Positions 9,687 through 22,879 are shown, counted from the stretch's first letter. The stretch is 64,000 nucleotides of DNA from Chloranthus sessilifolius (GCA_021018995.1 CM037595.1:93880491-93944490); one strand, 5' to 3'. The notes: a model not told the origin generated them from the sequence alone. Program-made: numbers and translations.

Positions 9687-12055
9687 TGTGGCAACCCGGA
9701 TTTTCGACCCCGGAAACCCGCGCCGTCGGATGGTTCATAAGACCAATCCCCGCATGGAACACTTGGCACATCCACACGCAAAGCGAAAACCAAGCACACA
9801 CACACACACACACACACAAAAGAAATCTCCAGTTCTAATATCAGACTAGCGCTCAAAATAACAGTTCTAATCTTATGTGAGTGCCCATGACCAAAAGAAT
9901 CGAAAAGAACCACCGGTAAGGGTCGTTCCTTACCGAAATATGGTTCACAAAACAATAATGCAAACTAATTTCAAGTATCTGAGTTGTACAACAAAATGGT
10001 TGGACGTACCAAGCCGAAACTACACAAAATCGCAATCTAAGTCACTCCCTTTGTTGGAAAAACTCCTCACGTGGAGGCTCTGACTCCTCCCCCGGTGTGT
10101 ACTCGGAGTCCTCCAAGTCAATATCTTCGATACCAACGTCTTCACCTGAACCTGCGACGTATAGTCGAAGGGTGAGCTTCATCCAAGCTCAATAGAGAAA
10201 ATATCCATAGCATGCCTTTTTTATCTCATTGCACATATATTGCATGACAGATATGAAAGAATTTAAGAGCACATGAAGGGCATTTAAATCAAAGCAAAAT
10301 GAATCATATGCAGAATTTTAAAGTGTCACATGGTTTACAAAGCTTTTCACATCTCACACAAAGGAAACTTAAATTGATAACTTAATTCTTCCTCCGATCA
10401 TCTACAGGATCGAGCCCCCGATGAAATACCCACCATTGTCATTCATATGAAGCCTTTTACATGATGTCAAGCCCCTGAACTCACAATGACCATTCTCGGT
10501 CCACGCGTCATACAAAGTTGTATGACGCGTCAGTCACAATTATCTCGCCGAGTAGGTTGGGTATTCATGTATAAACCTTAAATCAATGTGCAAAAATAAT
10601 TTATAGTTTACCACCATGTATTGTGATAATTTAGAGCTAAGCTTAGGATTGAAAAGAAAGAATTTCACATAACCATATGTCACACACACATAATTCCGAA
10701 TTGTGCTAAGTTCAAGCCCACACACGCACAACATTTCTCACTCTTAAATGAGAGTACAAGATCCACATAACTTAATTGACAAGGTATCATGATTTTCACA
10801 CACATATACTGATCATATCACAATTCATATGCTTATCATAACAAAGGTACGTGCGATAGAATTTTCCCTACCTCACGTGCAATCCATACGAAGTCCTTCT
10901 TCACAATGGTACCTTCACAACACACGTTCACAATCTAAACCTAGAACACATCAACACATGTCTTATATGTCAAAACTGAAGGAGTAAAAGAGGTCTCAAA
11001 AGTCCCTTTTCTCAAAACTAACAAATGTCAGAATCTGACAAAATCGATCGATCGAATCCCAATCCGATCGATCGAAATGCATTTTGATCGGTCGATTTCC
11101 TTCACAATTACACAATTCTCTGTTGCCTAACTTGTTCCAAAATCGATCGATCGATTCTCAAAACCGATTGATCAGTTTCACAATTCATCCTCGCGAGCTC
11201 ACAGGCAGCCTGGCGAGCATCTTCGCGAGGTCACCAACAACCTTGCGAGATTTTTTTGCACAGCATCTGCTCAAACCACGCGAGAACCTCGCAACCTGGA
11301 CCCAAATCCTCACGAGACACAATTCGATCGATCGGATTCCCTTCAGAAATCACATTTCTCCGTTCTGTTGGTATGACTACTTCCTGACAAAATCGATCGA
11401 TCGGATCTCAATTTCGATCGATCAATTTTGTCAGATACACAACTCTTCGAGCTTTTCTTCTTACGTTTTATTTCTCTCAAAACTCAAAATCCATTTCATT
11501 TATTACAACATTTTAGGGCATTTATTTCCCCCAATCACAACACACTCATCCATTAATTTCATATCTCCTAAAGCATTAACTTCAGATCTCCAAATCTTAA
11601 ACACACATTATTCAAATCATAAATGCTTACCTTAGAACCAAAACTCTGCACAAAGAACCCCAAATCTTCATATCTCTGGTTTCCTCCTTCTACACTTCAA
11701 AGGTTTCGAAAGCTCATCTTATTGCGATCAAATCGAATTCACTCGAAATCAATGCTCACCTTAAAGTGTTGGAACTAAGCTAGGGCTTTCTTCTTCTTCA
11801 CACAACTTCTTTCTAACACAAAGCAAGGACCTAAATTTCCTATCCATGTTTTGCTTTTATACTTAAAGTCTAAGTTTGGGTGTTACACCTATACACCACA
11901 CCTTAGTGTACACCATCCCATCTAGTGGTTATTTCATCATAGATTCTCATTCTTATTTCATTTATCAGACCAATGTCATCATCTTGAAATATGTGTCCGA
12001 TTGGGCACGCATCACGAGTCATATGGTTCGAAAGTCAAATTTTTGGGTCTTTACA
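9687..12055 (-). repeat. 3' LTR of the Gypsy element
   Basis: 2,369 bp. It is the left copy on the plus strand and the downstream LTR for the minus-strand element. It contains a (CA)n run near 9797-9820 and a cluster of GATCGATC palindromes at 11040-11430. The 183-codon open frame at 11084-11635 is simply LTR sequence without a recognisable protein. Confidence 0.92.
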
Positions 12056-12069
12056 TCCTCTCGTCCTTG
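12056..12069 (-). other. Polypurine tract of the Gypsy element
   Basis: On the minus strand the bases next to the 3' LTR read CCAAGGACGAGAGGA, a purine-rich plus-strand primer site in the expected position. Confidence 0.7.
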
Positions 12070-12832
12070 GGAATTTTCGTTCGCGAAAATTGGTTAAGGT
12101 CGCATTTTGGTAGCACGTTGTCGCACACAGACAAAACAGCTAATGAGCAAAATTGTTCTTCCTTTTAGAGAATCCAATCCGTTAACGAAGACTTAGTAAG
12201 TCATAACTCTAATAAAAATTCCTAGTCAATCAAATTCATGCCATGTCTCCCGTCACATCTAACCACTAACATTGACCATTCAATCACACATGTAGCTTAC
12301 AAGAGTCAATTTAACTCGGCTATTGTACCTACACGAAATTCATCATTTTACCCACAATGTCCACACATTCGTCCCATTCACAACCACAAGAACATAAGGC
12401 ATGAATATCTAACAAGGTGTTGAAATCAAGTATCTATTCACAGGCCAAAATTAAACAATACGTCCACAAACCAAAAAGGAATTAAACTACATATCTGCGA
12501 AGCCAAAAAGAAATTTAAAGGTCTACCAAGACCCAATAATTCTTACAAACCATTTTACTTTCAAATTAAACTCCCAAAAACTTAAAAATCCCCTAGCCTC
12601 AAGGATCCTACAGTGCCTCCGAAGGTCTTGCCTGCTCCTCGTCAGCTGCTCCAGGTCCCCTCATACCAAAACTGGACGCATCAGGAAGAAAGGCACGCAC
12701 TAGCCATGCGCTACAAATAGTCGACGGATACATGAATCGCATGGTTTCACCCAACACCGCGTCATGGTAGTCCAATCATCAGCTGAGCTAACGGTGGTTT
12801 TCATTCATTTGTTGTGCGCACTCATCTATTCT

Positions 12833-13857
12833 TCAGACGTTTTCAGTCATGAGGGTAATAACATCATCCCTCGCAGCATCCCGACTTGCTGGCACACGTG
12901 GTGTTGTTGGCTGCTGAGGCGGCTGCTGTGTTGGTGATACTTGTTGCCCCGGTCCTTGTGCTACCACAGGTGATGGTTCCAATCCTCTTACTTGCACACT
13001 TTTTTCCAACTGATTGAAGGCTTTCTTCCAATCTTTAAATGAATAAATTTTCTCATTATCCGCCAATCGTGGCTCTATTTTAGAAATTTGATAATCATCC
13101 CCTTCTCCCACATAGTCCTCAATCATTGCCGAAATCAGGCGAGCATAGGGTATCTCATCCTTCGGGTTTGATGCTTCCTCTAACATTTTCTTTCTCACGT
13201 ACACAATACCGTCATGAACTAACTCAGACGCATCAAACCATCAGCCCGTAAATGCCGAATACAGTGCCTACAACAAAAGCTCTACTCTCTCCGTTTTATG
13301 CCTCATAGGGTATAGATTCGCCTTGATAATAGTGTCTAACATCCACATTTCACAAGGCAAATCAGCCCGCTTTACTGCTTGGCCTAACCCATGCCTGCCT
13401 TGGGTCATCTCTGCGCACACAACGTGAAATTCTACATCTTCCTGGTAGGGCTCTTCTAACTCTATATTATTGCCATAGTTAGGGTAACACTCCAATGCAT
13501 CGCTAATAGTGTCAAAATCGAATTTATACTCCCTGTTACCAATTTTCATATAAATCACCTTATCATCTTCCCCTTTGTACATATTCTGGAAAAATAATTT
13601 CACTAGTCTAGGGTAATAGTAATCTCCTAAAGGTTTGAGTACGTTTTCGAGTCATGCTTTCTTAATGTAGTCTAAGGCCCATCGAGTTAAAGGGATCTCC
13701 TCGAAAAGTGCAGGGTCAAAGGTTTGTTAGACCATAAATTCCTTGGCTGCCCACCAAGCATTAGGTCTCTCTAATGTCGATCGACGCGAAGAACCCGAAT
13801 GTGTCGTGGGCTGCTTCGAAGTCGAAGGCTTAGCAGGTTGCTTCCCTTTTGGTGCCA
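12833..13857 (-). pseudogene. Extra coding region between pol and 3' LTR of the Gypsy element
   Basis: On the minus strand it starts at about 13857 with a basic, Ser/Thr-rich leader (MAPKGKQPAKPSTSKQ). It continues with a globular part containing 'RHGLGQAVKRADLPCEMW' and 'LYPMRHKTERVELLL', then 'EIPYARLISAMIEDY', and ends in a Gln/Pro-rich tail. It resembles the 'putative plant transposon protein' domain found as an accessory frame in plant retroelements; its function is unknown. It lies in sense orientation downstream of pol. Like the rest of the element it is broken. Confidence 0.6.
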
Positions 13858-14420
13858 TTCAGTCTTAAGAAAAACCTAAAAACTAGGGTTTTAATGGAAG
13901 AGAACTCAAAGAAATTTCCAAGAAAATGTAGGATCTTACCTCTAAGAGTGATTTGGAGTTATACTCATGAAGATTTGCACTCCAATGTTGAAGATTAATG
14001 CTTAATATTGATGGCTAGAATAAACCCCAACTGCACAGTAATGAAGCCCTAAAAGAACCCTCTAAAAAATTTTAACCAAATGAAGAAGTTACAACCCGAT
14101 TTCTTTATATATCCCCGAAATCGATCGATCAGTTTTCGTAATAACCCTACCTACTTAAAACTGGCTATTTACTGAACATGTCGAGTTTCAATTTGAACTT
14201 CACGAGGCATTTTCGATCGATCAGTTTTGTAAAAAATACTCAATTTATTCTGCAATCCTTCTCCTACTTGTTTTAGTGCATTTATGTTCAAATTTCTGAA
14301 TAAGCCTTATCATTTGACTCATAGTGGTGCCCTTGTATAGACAGAATGAGCCAGATATTTTAAAACATTAAATGAACAACTTTTGCATTAATAATTACTT
14401 GCTATTACAATTCTCTCGAG

Positions 14421-15737
14421 TCACTCATAGAACAATTGGGGGTATTGCTTGAGAATCTCTGCTTCACGCTCCCACGTAGCTTCCTCTCGGGAATGATTCT
14501 TCCATTTTACTAATACTAAAGGAATGCGCTTATTACGCAGTACTTGCTCCTTTCTGTCGAGTATCTGAGCAGGCTCCTCTCTAACGATTAAATCCTTATC
14601 AATCGTAATCGGCTGATAATCAAATATGTGAGTAGGGTCTTTTACGTACTTTTTTAACATCGATACATGAAATACATTGTGTACTCCATCAAGTAGCGGG
14701 GGTAACGCAACTCTATATGTTACTTCTCCCACTCTTCCCAAAATTTCAAAAGGTTCGATATAGCGCGGACTTAGCTTCCCACGCTTCCCAAATCGCATAA
14801 CTCCCTTCACTTGAGAGATCTTGACATACACATGATCGCCAATCTAGAAATCGACACTCGTTCTCTTGATGTCGGCATAGCTCTTTTGTCTGCTCTGAGC
14901 TGTCTTGATCCTTTCACGAATTAGACGAACGACATCGGCATTGATCTTAATAATCTCTGGACCAAGTATAAACTTTTCACCGGTCTCTTTCTTATTTATC
15001 GGTGATCTACACAGCCATCCATATAACGCTTCATAAGGTGTCATACCGATACTTGTCTGAAAACTGTTATTATATATAAATTCGATCAATGGTAAGTGTT
15101 GATCCCACTATCCTCTGAAATCAAGCATATGCGCTCTGAGCATGTCTTCGGTTATCTGATTCACCCTTTCGATTTGTCCATCTGTCTAAGGGTGGAACGC
15201 TGAGCTAAAATCCAACCTTGTACCCATCCCTTCTTAGAATTTTCACCAAAACTGTGAGGTATATAATGGGTCACGATCATAAACAATGCTCATCAGAATA
15301 CCATGAAGTCGGACAATCTTTCTCATGTACAAACTCGCTAATTTACTTGTTGTGTATGTAGTGTTATAGGGAAAAAAGTGTGCTGATTTGGTTAGTCTAT
15401 CCACTACTACCCAAATAGGATTATGGCGTCTTGCTGTCCGTGGTAATCCCAAAATGAAGTTCATTGAGATTGACTCTCATTTCCATTTTGGTATCGGCAG
15501 AGGTTTCAATAGGCATGCTAGATGCCTATGATCCACTTTCACTTGCTGACATACTTGACACTTTAAAACATATTCAGCCACATCTTTCTTCAAACCTCTC
15601 CACCAGAAATTCTTCTTCAAGTCTTGATACATTTTCGTACTGTCAGGATGAATAGTATAGCGTGATTTGTGTGCTTCATCTAGAATAGTTTGTCGAAGAT
15701 CGGCATCTGTTGGAATACATAAACGTCCTCTAAACAT
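14421..15737 (-). pseudogene. Integrase and chromodomain remains of the Gypsy element
   Basis: In minus-strand order: a zinc-binding part ('CQVCQQVK'), catalytic core pieces ('MNFILGLPRTARRHNPIWVV', 'RLTKSAHFFP', 'YNNSFQTSIGMTPYEALYG'), then the GPF-like 'IEPFEILGRVGEVTYRVALP' and a chromodomain-like end ('LVLVKWKNHSREEATWE'). The integrase of Gypsy elements inserts the cDNA into the genome; the chromodomain steers chromoviruses to chromatin. It is a fossil with several breaks. Confidence 0.85.
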
Positions 15738-15856
15738 CAGCGATTCATCCTCTTATTGAAAAATTTGTATTGGTGTCATCTATCACTGCATGTTTGATCT
15801 TCAATAATTTTGTATCTTGCATCTGAAATTCATGCACTTGATCAAAGGTCGTTAGT

Positions 15857-16541
15857 CTAATCGAGATATTTGGCAACAAAAAAACCTGAATCTTGTACTT
15901 CAATCCTTGCATCGTATTGCGAAAGATCCTCAAGTAATTTCCATCTATGAATCCTCGAAATTATACTAGATAATTGAGCTGAACTCTTTCGACTCAAGGC
16001 GTCTGCCACTACATTAGCCTTGCCCGAATGATATTGAATTGCAGAATCATAATCTTTCAAAAACTCAATCAATCTTTGTTGTTTCATATTCAACTCTTTC
16101 TGTGTAAATAGATATTTGAGACCCTTATGATTTGTGAAGATTTCAAATGCTTCTCCATATCTTGAAGGCAAAAATTACTGCAGCTAACTCCAAATCGTGC
16201 ATTGGGTAATTTTTTTCATGGTCTTTCAGTTATCAAGATCCATACACAATGACCTTATTATGTTGATTCAGCACACATCCCAGCCCACTATAAGAAGCGT
16301 CATTGTACACGACAAACCCTCCACTGCCTAATGGAATAGCTAAAACTAGTGTGGAGGTAAGTCTCTTCTTCAACTCCTGAAAACTCTTCTCACACTCTTC
16401 ATTCCACTCAAACTTGGTGTCTTTCCTTGTGAGTTTGGTGAGTGGCTTTGAGATCTTAGAGAATCCTTCTACAAATCTCCTGTAATAACCTGCTAGACTG
16501 AGGAAACTTCGAACTTCGTTTCCGTAGTTGGTTGCTTCCAA
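15857..16541 (-). pseudogene. RNase H remains of the Gypsy element
   Basis: The segment contains '[19 protein letters not shown]' and 'FEWNEECEKSFQELKKRLT' leading into an RNase H part ('VVYNDASYSGLGCVL', '[13 protein letters not shown]', '[16 protein letters not shown]'), the conserved order after the Gypsy reverse transcriptase. It is a fossil. Confidence 0.85.
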
Positions 16542-16723
16542 TCTACCACTGCCTCAATCTTCGATGGGTCAACTGTAACACCTTCCTTAGACACAACATG
16601 TCCCAGAAAACTCACTTGCTCTAATCAAAATTCACACTTGTTGAGCTTTGCATAGAGTTGGTGTTCATGTAGCGTTTGTAAGGCCATTCTCAAGTGCTTC
16701 TTATGATCTTCCTTGGACTTAGA

Positions 16724-17623
16724 TTAAACTAAGATGTTGTCCACAAATACCACTACACGCATGTCTAGATGTGGTTTAAACACTCTATTCATAAGGTTCA
16801 TAAATGAAGCTGGTGCATTGGTCAATCCAAAAGGTATTATCAAAAATTCGTAGTGCCCATATCTAGTCCTAAATGTCGTCTTCTGAATATTTTCAGCCTT
16901 GACCTTCAATTGATGATACTCGGATCTCAAATCAATCTTCAAGAAGAATCGGGCTCCTTGTAATTGGTCAAACAAGTCATCGATCATTGGATGCGGATAT
17001 CGATTCTTAATTGTCAACTTGTTTAATTGACGATAGGCGATGCATAACCTTATTGACCCGTCCTTCTTCACAAATAGGACCCGTGCTCCCCACGGAGACA
17101 CACTAGGTCTTATGAATCCCTTATCCAATAGTTCTGGCAGTTGATCCTTCAACTCTTTCAATTCAGCTGGGGCCATTCTATATGGCGCTTTAGACATTGG
17201 TTCCGTACCTGGCACTAAATCTTTGGCGAACTCAACTTCCCTATCAGGCAATTCCAGCAACTCTTAAGGAAAAACATTCTCAAAGTCACATGCTACCAGA
17301 ATGTCCGCTATCACATTCTTTCCTCCCTTATCTTCTTGCAAGAATGCCAGATATCCGTTACACCCTTTCCTCATCATCTTCTGTGCACGGACAGCAGAAA
17401 TGAGTCGTACAAATGTCGATCGCATGCCGAGGAAATTATATGATTTACCCTTGTTTGGGTGGAATGTAACGATCTTCCTCCGGCAATCCACGCTTGCACC
17501 ATGGAAGGATAACCAATCCATGCCAAGGATTACATCGAATCCTTGCATATCTAACAGTATTAAATTTGCCTGCAACTCGTAGTCTATATATCCTTTGACG
17601 ATTACCATCATAGATCGACACAC
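16724..17623 (-). pseudogene. Protease and reverse transcriptase remains of the Gypsy element
   Basis: The upstream part holds the end of the aspartic protease region with the conserved 'FDVILGMDWLSFHGASVDC'. The downstream part has the reverse transcriptase landmarks '[19 protein letters not shown]', '[15 protein letters not shown]', '[10 protein letters not shown]' and '[15 protein letters not shown]'. It is a fossil. The plus-strand frames over the same bases are shadows. Confidence 0.87.
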
Positions 17624-18031
17624 TGTATAGATTGTAACCGCACTCCCCGTTGGGACTGACAGACCCTGGGTCTATCAGAACTCATGCTTCATAGCAAAGA
17701 AAATTATCCTTTTTACCCATTTGTAACGTACCTACATTATGTATATACACACTAAATTTAAGCGCAGAATCAATTTAGCAAGTATGGTAGTATATTAACG
17801 TAATAAAAGAATTTCTATTTTTCTACACATGCACCTTCTCTATCTAAACTAAATTAAAGAATTCACTGACTTCAATAAAATTATCATACCCTGTATGATG
17901 TTATTGCTCGTGTTGGCATCCTTGGCGGTGACCGCATACGCCCGACCTTGCACTGTGGGTCGTGGTTGTCGTGTAGGTCGTTGTGGTCCGATAGAATTTA
18001 CCCTTCCTTCACCTTTCAATAGCGGGCAATC

Positions 18032-18880
18032 TCAGATTAGATGTCTCACTTTCCCGCATTTGAAACAACCGCCCGTACCATGTCTGCACTCGGACGTCAT
18101 GTGAGACTTACCACACTTGGCACAAGTCTCGGTGGGACTAGACGATGCGACCTTCGAGAATCTCTGGGTGACTGACACCCCTGTGGTAGAAGTAGGACTC
18201 TCTTGACGAACAAATCTCCCTTGAGTAAGCATAGGTGGTCTCGTATAATTGGCTTGAGTAGGCAGTCTTGGGAGTGGCGCTGTAAATTTTGGCTTTTTAT
18301 TCACCGATTAAAAATTTCCCGGTCTCGCCTAACTCATTATGTTCTTGTTTTGTTGGTCTCGCCTCTTGTACATATTTTCTACATTTTTTTCGGCGACCAA
18401 CGCCTTTCCCATTACTGCCCCATAGGTTTCCAATTCAAATACTGAAACCCTTTCCCGAATGATCGGTCTTAAACCTTCCTCAAATTTGTTGGCCTTCATC
18501 AATTCCGTGGCCACGTACTCTGGAGCGAATCTTGATAACCTCGTAAACTCTGTCCCGTACTCCCGCATGGTCATTCCTCCTTGCTCCAATCTCATAAACT
18601 TGGTTGCCATATGGTTTCTCAAATGTTTCAGAAAATATTCCTTGTTGATGACCTCTATGAACTCTTCCTAGGTCCATAGACGACCTGAGTGTTCTTGCTC
18701 TCTTTGCATCAATACCAACTTCCACAACGGGTCGACATCTCCCTCCAACTGAAATGAAGCCCAACTGACCTTCTCATCATCGGTATATGGCAATCTATGT
18801 AGGAGCTTCTCTATCTGATTCAACCACTTTTCCGCCTCTAGTGGATCCATCTGACCATAAAAGCTAGGAGGTTTCAATCT
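18032..18880 (-). pseudogene. Gag remains of the Gypsy element
   Basis: The N-terminal part carries 'MKPPSFYGQMDPLEAEKWL' and the middle 'RLEQGGMTMREYGTEFTRL' with 'EEGLRPIIRERV', typical of the retrotransposon gag domain. The end carries zinc knuckle motifs 'CAKCGKSHMTSECRHG' and 'CFKCG', which bind RNA in the particle. It is a fossil with several breaks. The stretch 18881-19320 between gag and the primer site has no further domain. Confidence 0.85.
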
Positions 18881-19324
18881 CCTAAACTCAACAAATCTGG
18901 ATGGCTAAGGTGGCACAGGAGGTGGTGTCGGAGGTTGGTGTTGGTGGTTATTGGCATTATTCGTTGCCATCAATGCGGTTTGTTGAGCCACAACGGTTGC
19001 CATGGCTTCCATGGCTTGGGCTAGCCTTTGCCTCTCTTCTCGGTCTTCTTCTCTCTCTTATCTTCTTTCTTGATTCTCTCTTTTCGGCACACTCATTTCC
19101 AAAATCCCTCTATCACGCATTGGTACTCTATTTGAACTTGTGGAGATCTCATCTCCACTTCTCAAATTTCATCTACGACCGCCTCTCGGCCGTCCTCTAC
19201 CTCTACTAGACATAAGTTCTGCAAACATGAAACCAAAGTTTTATTAGCAAATGGTCTCTATATTCTGACACAATATCTCAAACGTGCATTACGTGTTAAG
19301 AAAAATCAAAATTTCTAATGCTAT

Positions 19325-19338
19325 GCTCTGATACCAAC
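19325..19338 (-). other. Primer binding site of the Gypsy element
   Basis: On the minus strand this reads GTTGGTATCAGAGC, complementary to the 3' end of plant initiator Met-tRNA, directly next to the 5' LTR. It fixes the element's orientation. Confidence 0.9.
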
Positions 19339-21765
19339 TGTGACAGCCAGAATTTTACACCCCGAAAACTCGCACCATCAAATGGTCCATAAGACCAATC
19401 CCCGCATGGAACACTTGACACATCCACACGCAAAGTGAAAATCAAGCACACACACGAATAAGAGAAATCTCCAATTCTAATATCAAAGTAGCGCTCAAAA
19501 TAACGGCTCTAATCTCATGCGAGTGCCCATGGGCAAAAGAACTGAAAAGAATCACCGGTAAGGGTCGTTCCTTATCGAAACATGGTTTACAAAACAATAA
19601 TACAAACTAATTTTAAGTATATGAGTTTGTACAATAAAATTGTTGGACGTACCAAGCCGAAACTACACAAAATCGCAATCTAAGTCACTCCCTCTATCAG
19701 AAAAACTCCTCAGGCGGAGGCTCTAACTCCTCCCCCGATGTGTACTCAAAGTCCTCCAAGTCAATATCTTCAGTACCAGCGTCTTCACCTGAACCTGTGA
19801 CATATAGTCGAATGGTGAGCTTCATCCAAGCTCAATAGAGAAAATATCCATAGCATGCCTTTTGTATCTCATTGCACATATATCTCATGACAGATATCAA
19901 AGAATTTAATAGCACATGAAGGGCATTTAAATCAAAGTGAAATGAATCATATGTAGAATTTTAAAGTGTCACATGGTTTACAAAGCTTTTCACATTTCAC
20001 ACAAAGGAAACTTAAATTGATAACTTAATTCTTCTCCTGATCATCTATAGGATCGAGCCTCCGATGGAATACCCACCATCGTCGTTCATATGAACCCTTT
20101 TACATGATGTCAAGCCTCTGTACTTTATTACCAGGGTCACTTGACTAACAATATCCATTCTCGGTCCACACATCACGCAAAGTAGTACGGATATCCCGCC
20201 GTACCGGTCACGGATATCCCGCTGCGTCAGTCACGGTTATCCCGCCGAGTCAGTTGGGTATTCACGTATAAACCTTAAATCAATATGCGAAAATAACTTA
20301 TAGTTTACCACTGTATATTGTGATAATTTATAGCTAGGCGTAGGATTGAAAAGAAATAATTTCACACAACCATATGTCACACACACATAATTCCGAATCG
20401 TGCTAAGTTCAAGCCCACACACGTACACACATTTCTCACTCTGAAATGAGAGTACAAGAATCACATAACTGAATTGACAAGGTATCATGATTTCGCACAC
20501 ATATAGTGATCATATCACAATTCATATGCTTATCGTAACAAAGGTACATACTATAAAATTTTCTCTACCTCACACGCAATCCACATGGAGTCCTTCTTCA
20601 CAATGGTACCTTCACAACACACGTTCATAGTCTATATCTAGAACACATCAACACATGTCTTATACATCAAAACTGAAAGAGTAAAAGAGGTCTCGAAAGT
20701 CTTTTTTCTCAAAACTGACAGATGCCAAAATCTGACAAAATCGATCGATCGAATCCCAATCTAATCGATCGGTTCCAAAATTCGATCAATTGAAATGCAT
20801 TACGATCGGTTGGTTTCCTTCACAATTACACAATTCTCTATTGCCTAACTTATTTCAAAATCGATCAATTGGTTCTCAAAATTGATCGATCGGTTTCAAA
20901 ATTCATCCTCGTGAGCTCACAGGCAACCTGGCAAACATCTTCGCGAGGTCACCAACAACCTAGCGAGATTTTTTTGCACAACATCTACTCAAACCATGAG
21001 AGATCCTCGTGAGACACAATTCGATCAAATTCTCATTCGATCGATCGGATTCCCTTCATAAATCACATTTCTCTGTTCTGTTGGTATGACTACTTCCTAA
21101 CAAAAACTATCGATCGGATCTCAATTTCGATCGATCGATTTTCTCAAATACACAGCTCTTCAAGTTTTTCTTCGTATTATTTATTTATCTCAAAACTCCA
21201 AACCCATTTCATTTATTGCAACATTTTAGGGCATTTATTTCCCCCAATCACAATACACTCATCTATTAATTTCAGATCTCCTAGAGCATTAAATTCAGAT
21301 CTCCAAATCTTAAACACACGTTATTCAAATCATAAATGCTTACCTTAGAACCAAAACTCTGCACAAAGAACCCCAAATCTTCATATCTCTGCTTTCCTCC
21401 TTCTACACTTCAAAGGTTTTGAAAGCTCATCTTCTTACGATCAAATCGGATTCACTCGAAATCAATGCTCACCTTAAAGTGCAGGAACTAAGCTAGGGCT
21501 TTCTTCTTCACACAACTTCTTTCTAACACAAAGCAAGGAACTAGATTTCCTATTCATGTTTTACTTTTATACTTAAAGTCTAAGTTTGGGTGTTACACCT
21601 ATACACCACACCTTAGTGTACACCATCCCATCTAGTGATTATTTTGTCATAGATTCTCATTCTTATTTCACTTATCAAACCAATGCCATAGTCTTGAAAT
21701 ACGTGTCCGATCGAGCATACATCTCGAGTCGTATGATTTGAAAGTCAAATTTTTTGGTCTTTACA
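19339..21765 (-). repeat. 5' LTR of the Gypsy element
   Basis: 2,427 bp, TG..CA, colinear with 9687-12055 at roughly 90% identity by eye; many differences are C/T or G/A changes at CpG. GATCGATC palindromes cluster at 20740-21140. It is followed by the target duplication ATATT at 21766-21770. Confidence 0.92.
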
Positions 21766-22007
21766 ATATTAGTTAATGATTTATGTGTAATTAATATTCA
21801 ATGGCTTTTAAGACTCTTTAAATTGAGCAATCTTATTGGTACCTTATACCTAAAGCTTGACAATAGTGAAGACAAGGCATTTTCCCATTTCACATATATA
21901 TGACTTGTTTGGCAAACCTTCTCTGGAAAGTACTTTTCAAGTGTTTTAAAGAAGTGGTTTACATGCTACTTCTCCATAAAGTATTTTTCACAAAAGCTTA
22001 TCACGTG

Positions 22008-22312
22008 CATAGTCACAAAATCGAGATTCGACAATAGTTCGGCGAGGTTTAAATTCGGAAAATTTCGGCAAAATTGGGAAGCTCGGGGAAATATTCGGAG
22101 GAAAAATTGGTGAGAAATTTAAAAAAAAAAAAAAAATCATATATATATTGAAATTTTTATTTTCTTTTGAAAAATTCGGAAATTATCCGGGAATAATTCG
22201 CGAAGTTTGGAGATTTGGCAAAATTTCGAAAAATTCGTGAATAATTCAGGGGACCTTAAATTCGCAAATTATTCGTGAATTTTTCAAATATTCGGCGATT
22301 TTTGTGACTATG
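22008..22312. mobile_element. hAT-type miniature element (305 bp)
   Basis: Terminal inverted repeats are CATAGTCACAAAATCG at the left and CGATTTTTGTGACTATG at the right, flanked by a perfect 8 bp duplication ATCACGTG (22000-22007 and 22313-22320), the size made by hAT transposases. The interior is low-complexity with repeated 'aattcggaaa' and 'attcgtgaa'. No gene. Related elements lie at 24631-24945 and 33718-34970. Confidence 0.9.
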
Positions 22313-22485
22313 ATCACGTGTTGAAAATGGAGTTGTGTGAAAAGCAGTATTGGGCGGCTTCTCAACACAACACAATTTTCAACTAGAGGTAATCATGTCT
22401 CCAGGTGAAAGGTGCTTCTCACCCAACATTTTCTCTCTTAGAAGGTGTTTTTTGGAAGAGGAATACCGATCCGATCAGGGCAATA

Positions 22486-22832
22486 GCATTGTCAACAGCT
22501 CGTGGTTCAGCTCGGGCCCAGGATCAGATTTGGGCTCCATTAAAAAGCCCAAGCTCAAATGAACTCGGGCCAAGTCCAAGTAGATTGGGTTCGAGCCTAA
22601 TTTTAATATAAAAAATAATCAGGTTGACCAAAACTTGACCCAATTGGGACAAGCGTAAATATATTAACGAACACATTGGGTTGCTCGAATCCGGTTCGGC
22701 CCAAACCTGATTTGGATCGAGTTTGGGTTAAACAAAAAACCCGAGCCTGACCTGATTTTGTATCTGAGGTAAAAAATAATTGGGCCTATCGAAAGTCCCG
22801 CCCGAACCCGGCCCGGCCCTCGGACAGCCATA
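22486..22832. repeat. GGCCCGG-rich hAT-like degenerate element
   Basis: The left end, 'gttcagctcgggcccagg', and the inverted right end, 'cccgaacccggcccggccc', flank degenerate 'gggttcgggc' phrases. This is the style of a common plant non-autonomous hAT family. No target duplication was resolved. It ends about 140 bp before the TIM13 start codon, so it borders that gene's promoter. Confidence 0.45.
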
Positions 22833-22879
22833 ACACATATAGTAGTAATAGTGCCTGAATCCCTAAGGATTCTACAGAA

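Larger units (their letters stand above)
9687..21765 (-). mobile_element. Ty3/Gypsy chromovirus (Tekay/Del-like), full length but decayed
   Basis: Two long LTRs (9687-12055 and 19339-21765), TG..CA ends, an exact 5 bp target duplication ATATT, a primer site for initiator Met-tRNA at 19325-19338 and a purine tract at 12056-12069 define a 12.1 kb element on the minus strand. In transcript order the inside has gag with zinc knuckles, protease, reverse transcriptase, RNase H, integrase and a chromodomain-like end, then an extra coding region before the 3' LTR. The 2.4 kb LTRs and integrase C-terminus fit the Tekay/Del chromoviruses. The element is broken, with roughly a dozen or more breaks. The LTRs look about 90% identical by eye, suggesting several to over ten million years, depending on the rate used. 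Confidence 0.92.

Noticed and set aside
11084-11635. 183-codon plus-strand open frame
   Set aside because: It lies antisense inside the Gypsy LTR, is composed of the GATCGATC-rich region, and has no homologous frame preserved in the other LTR.
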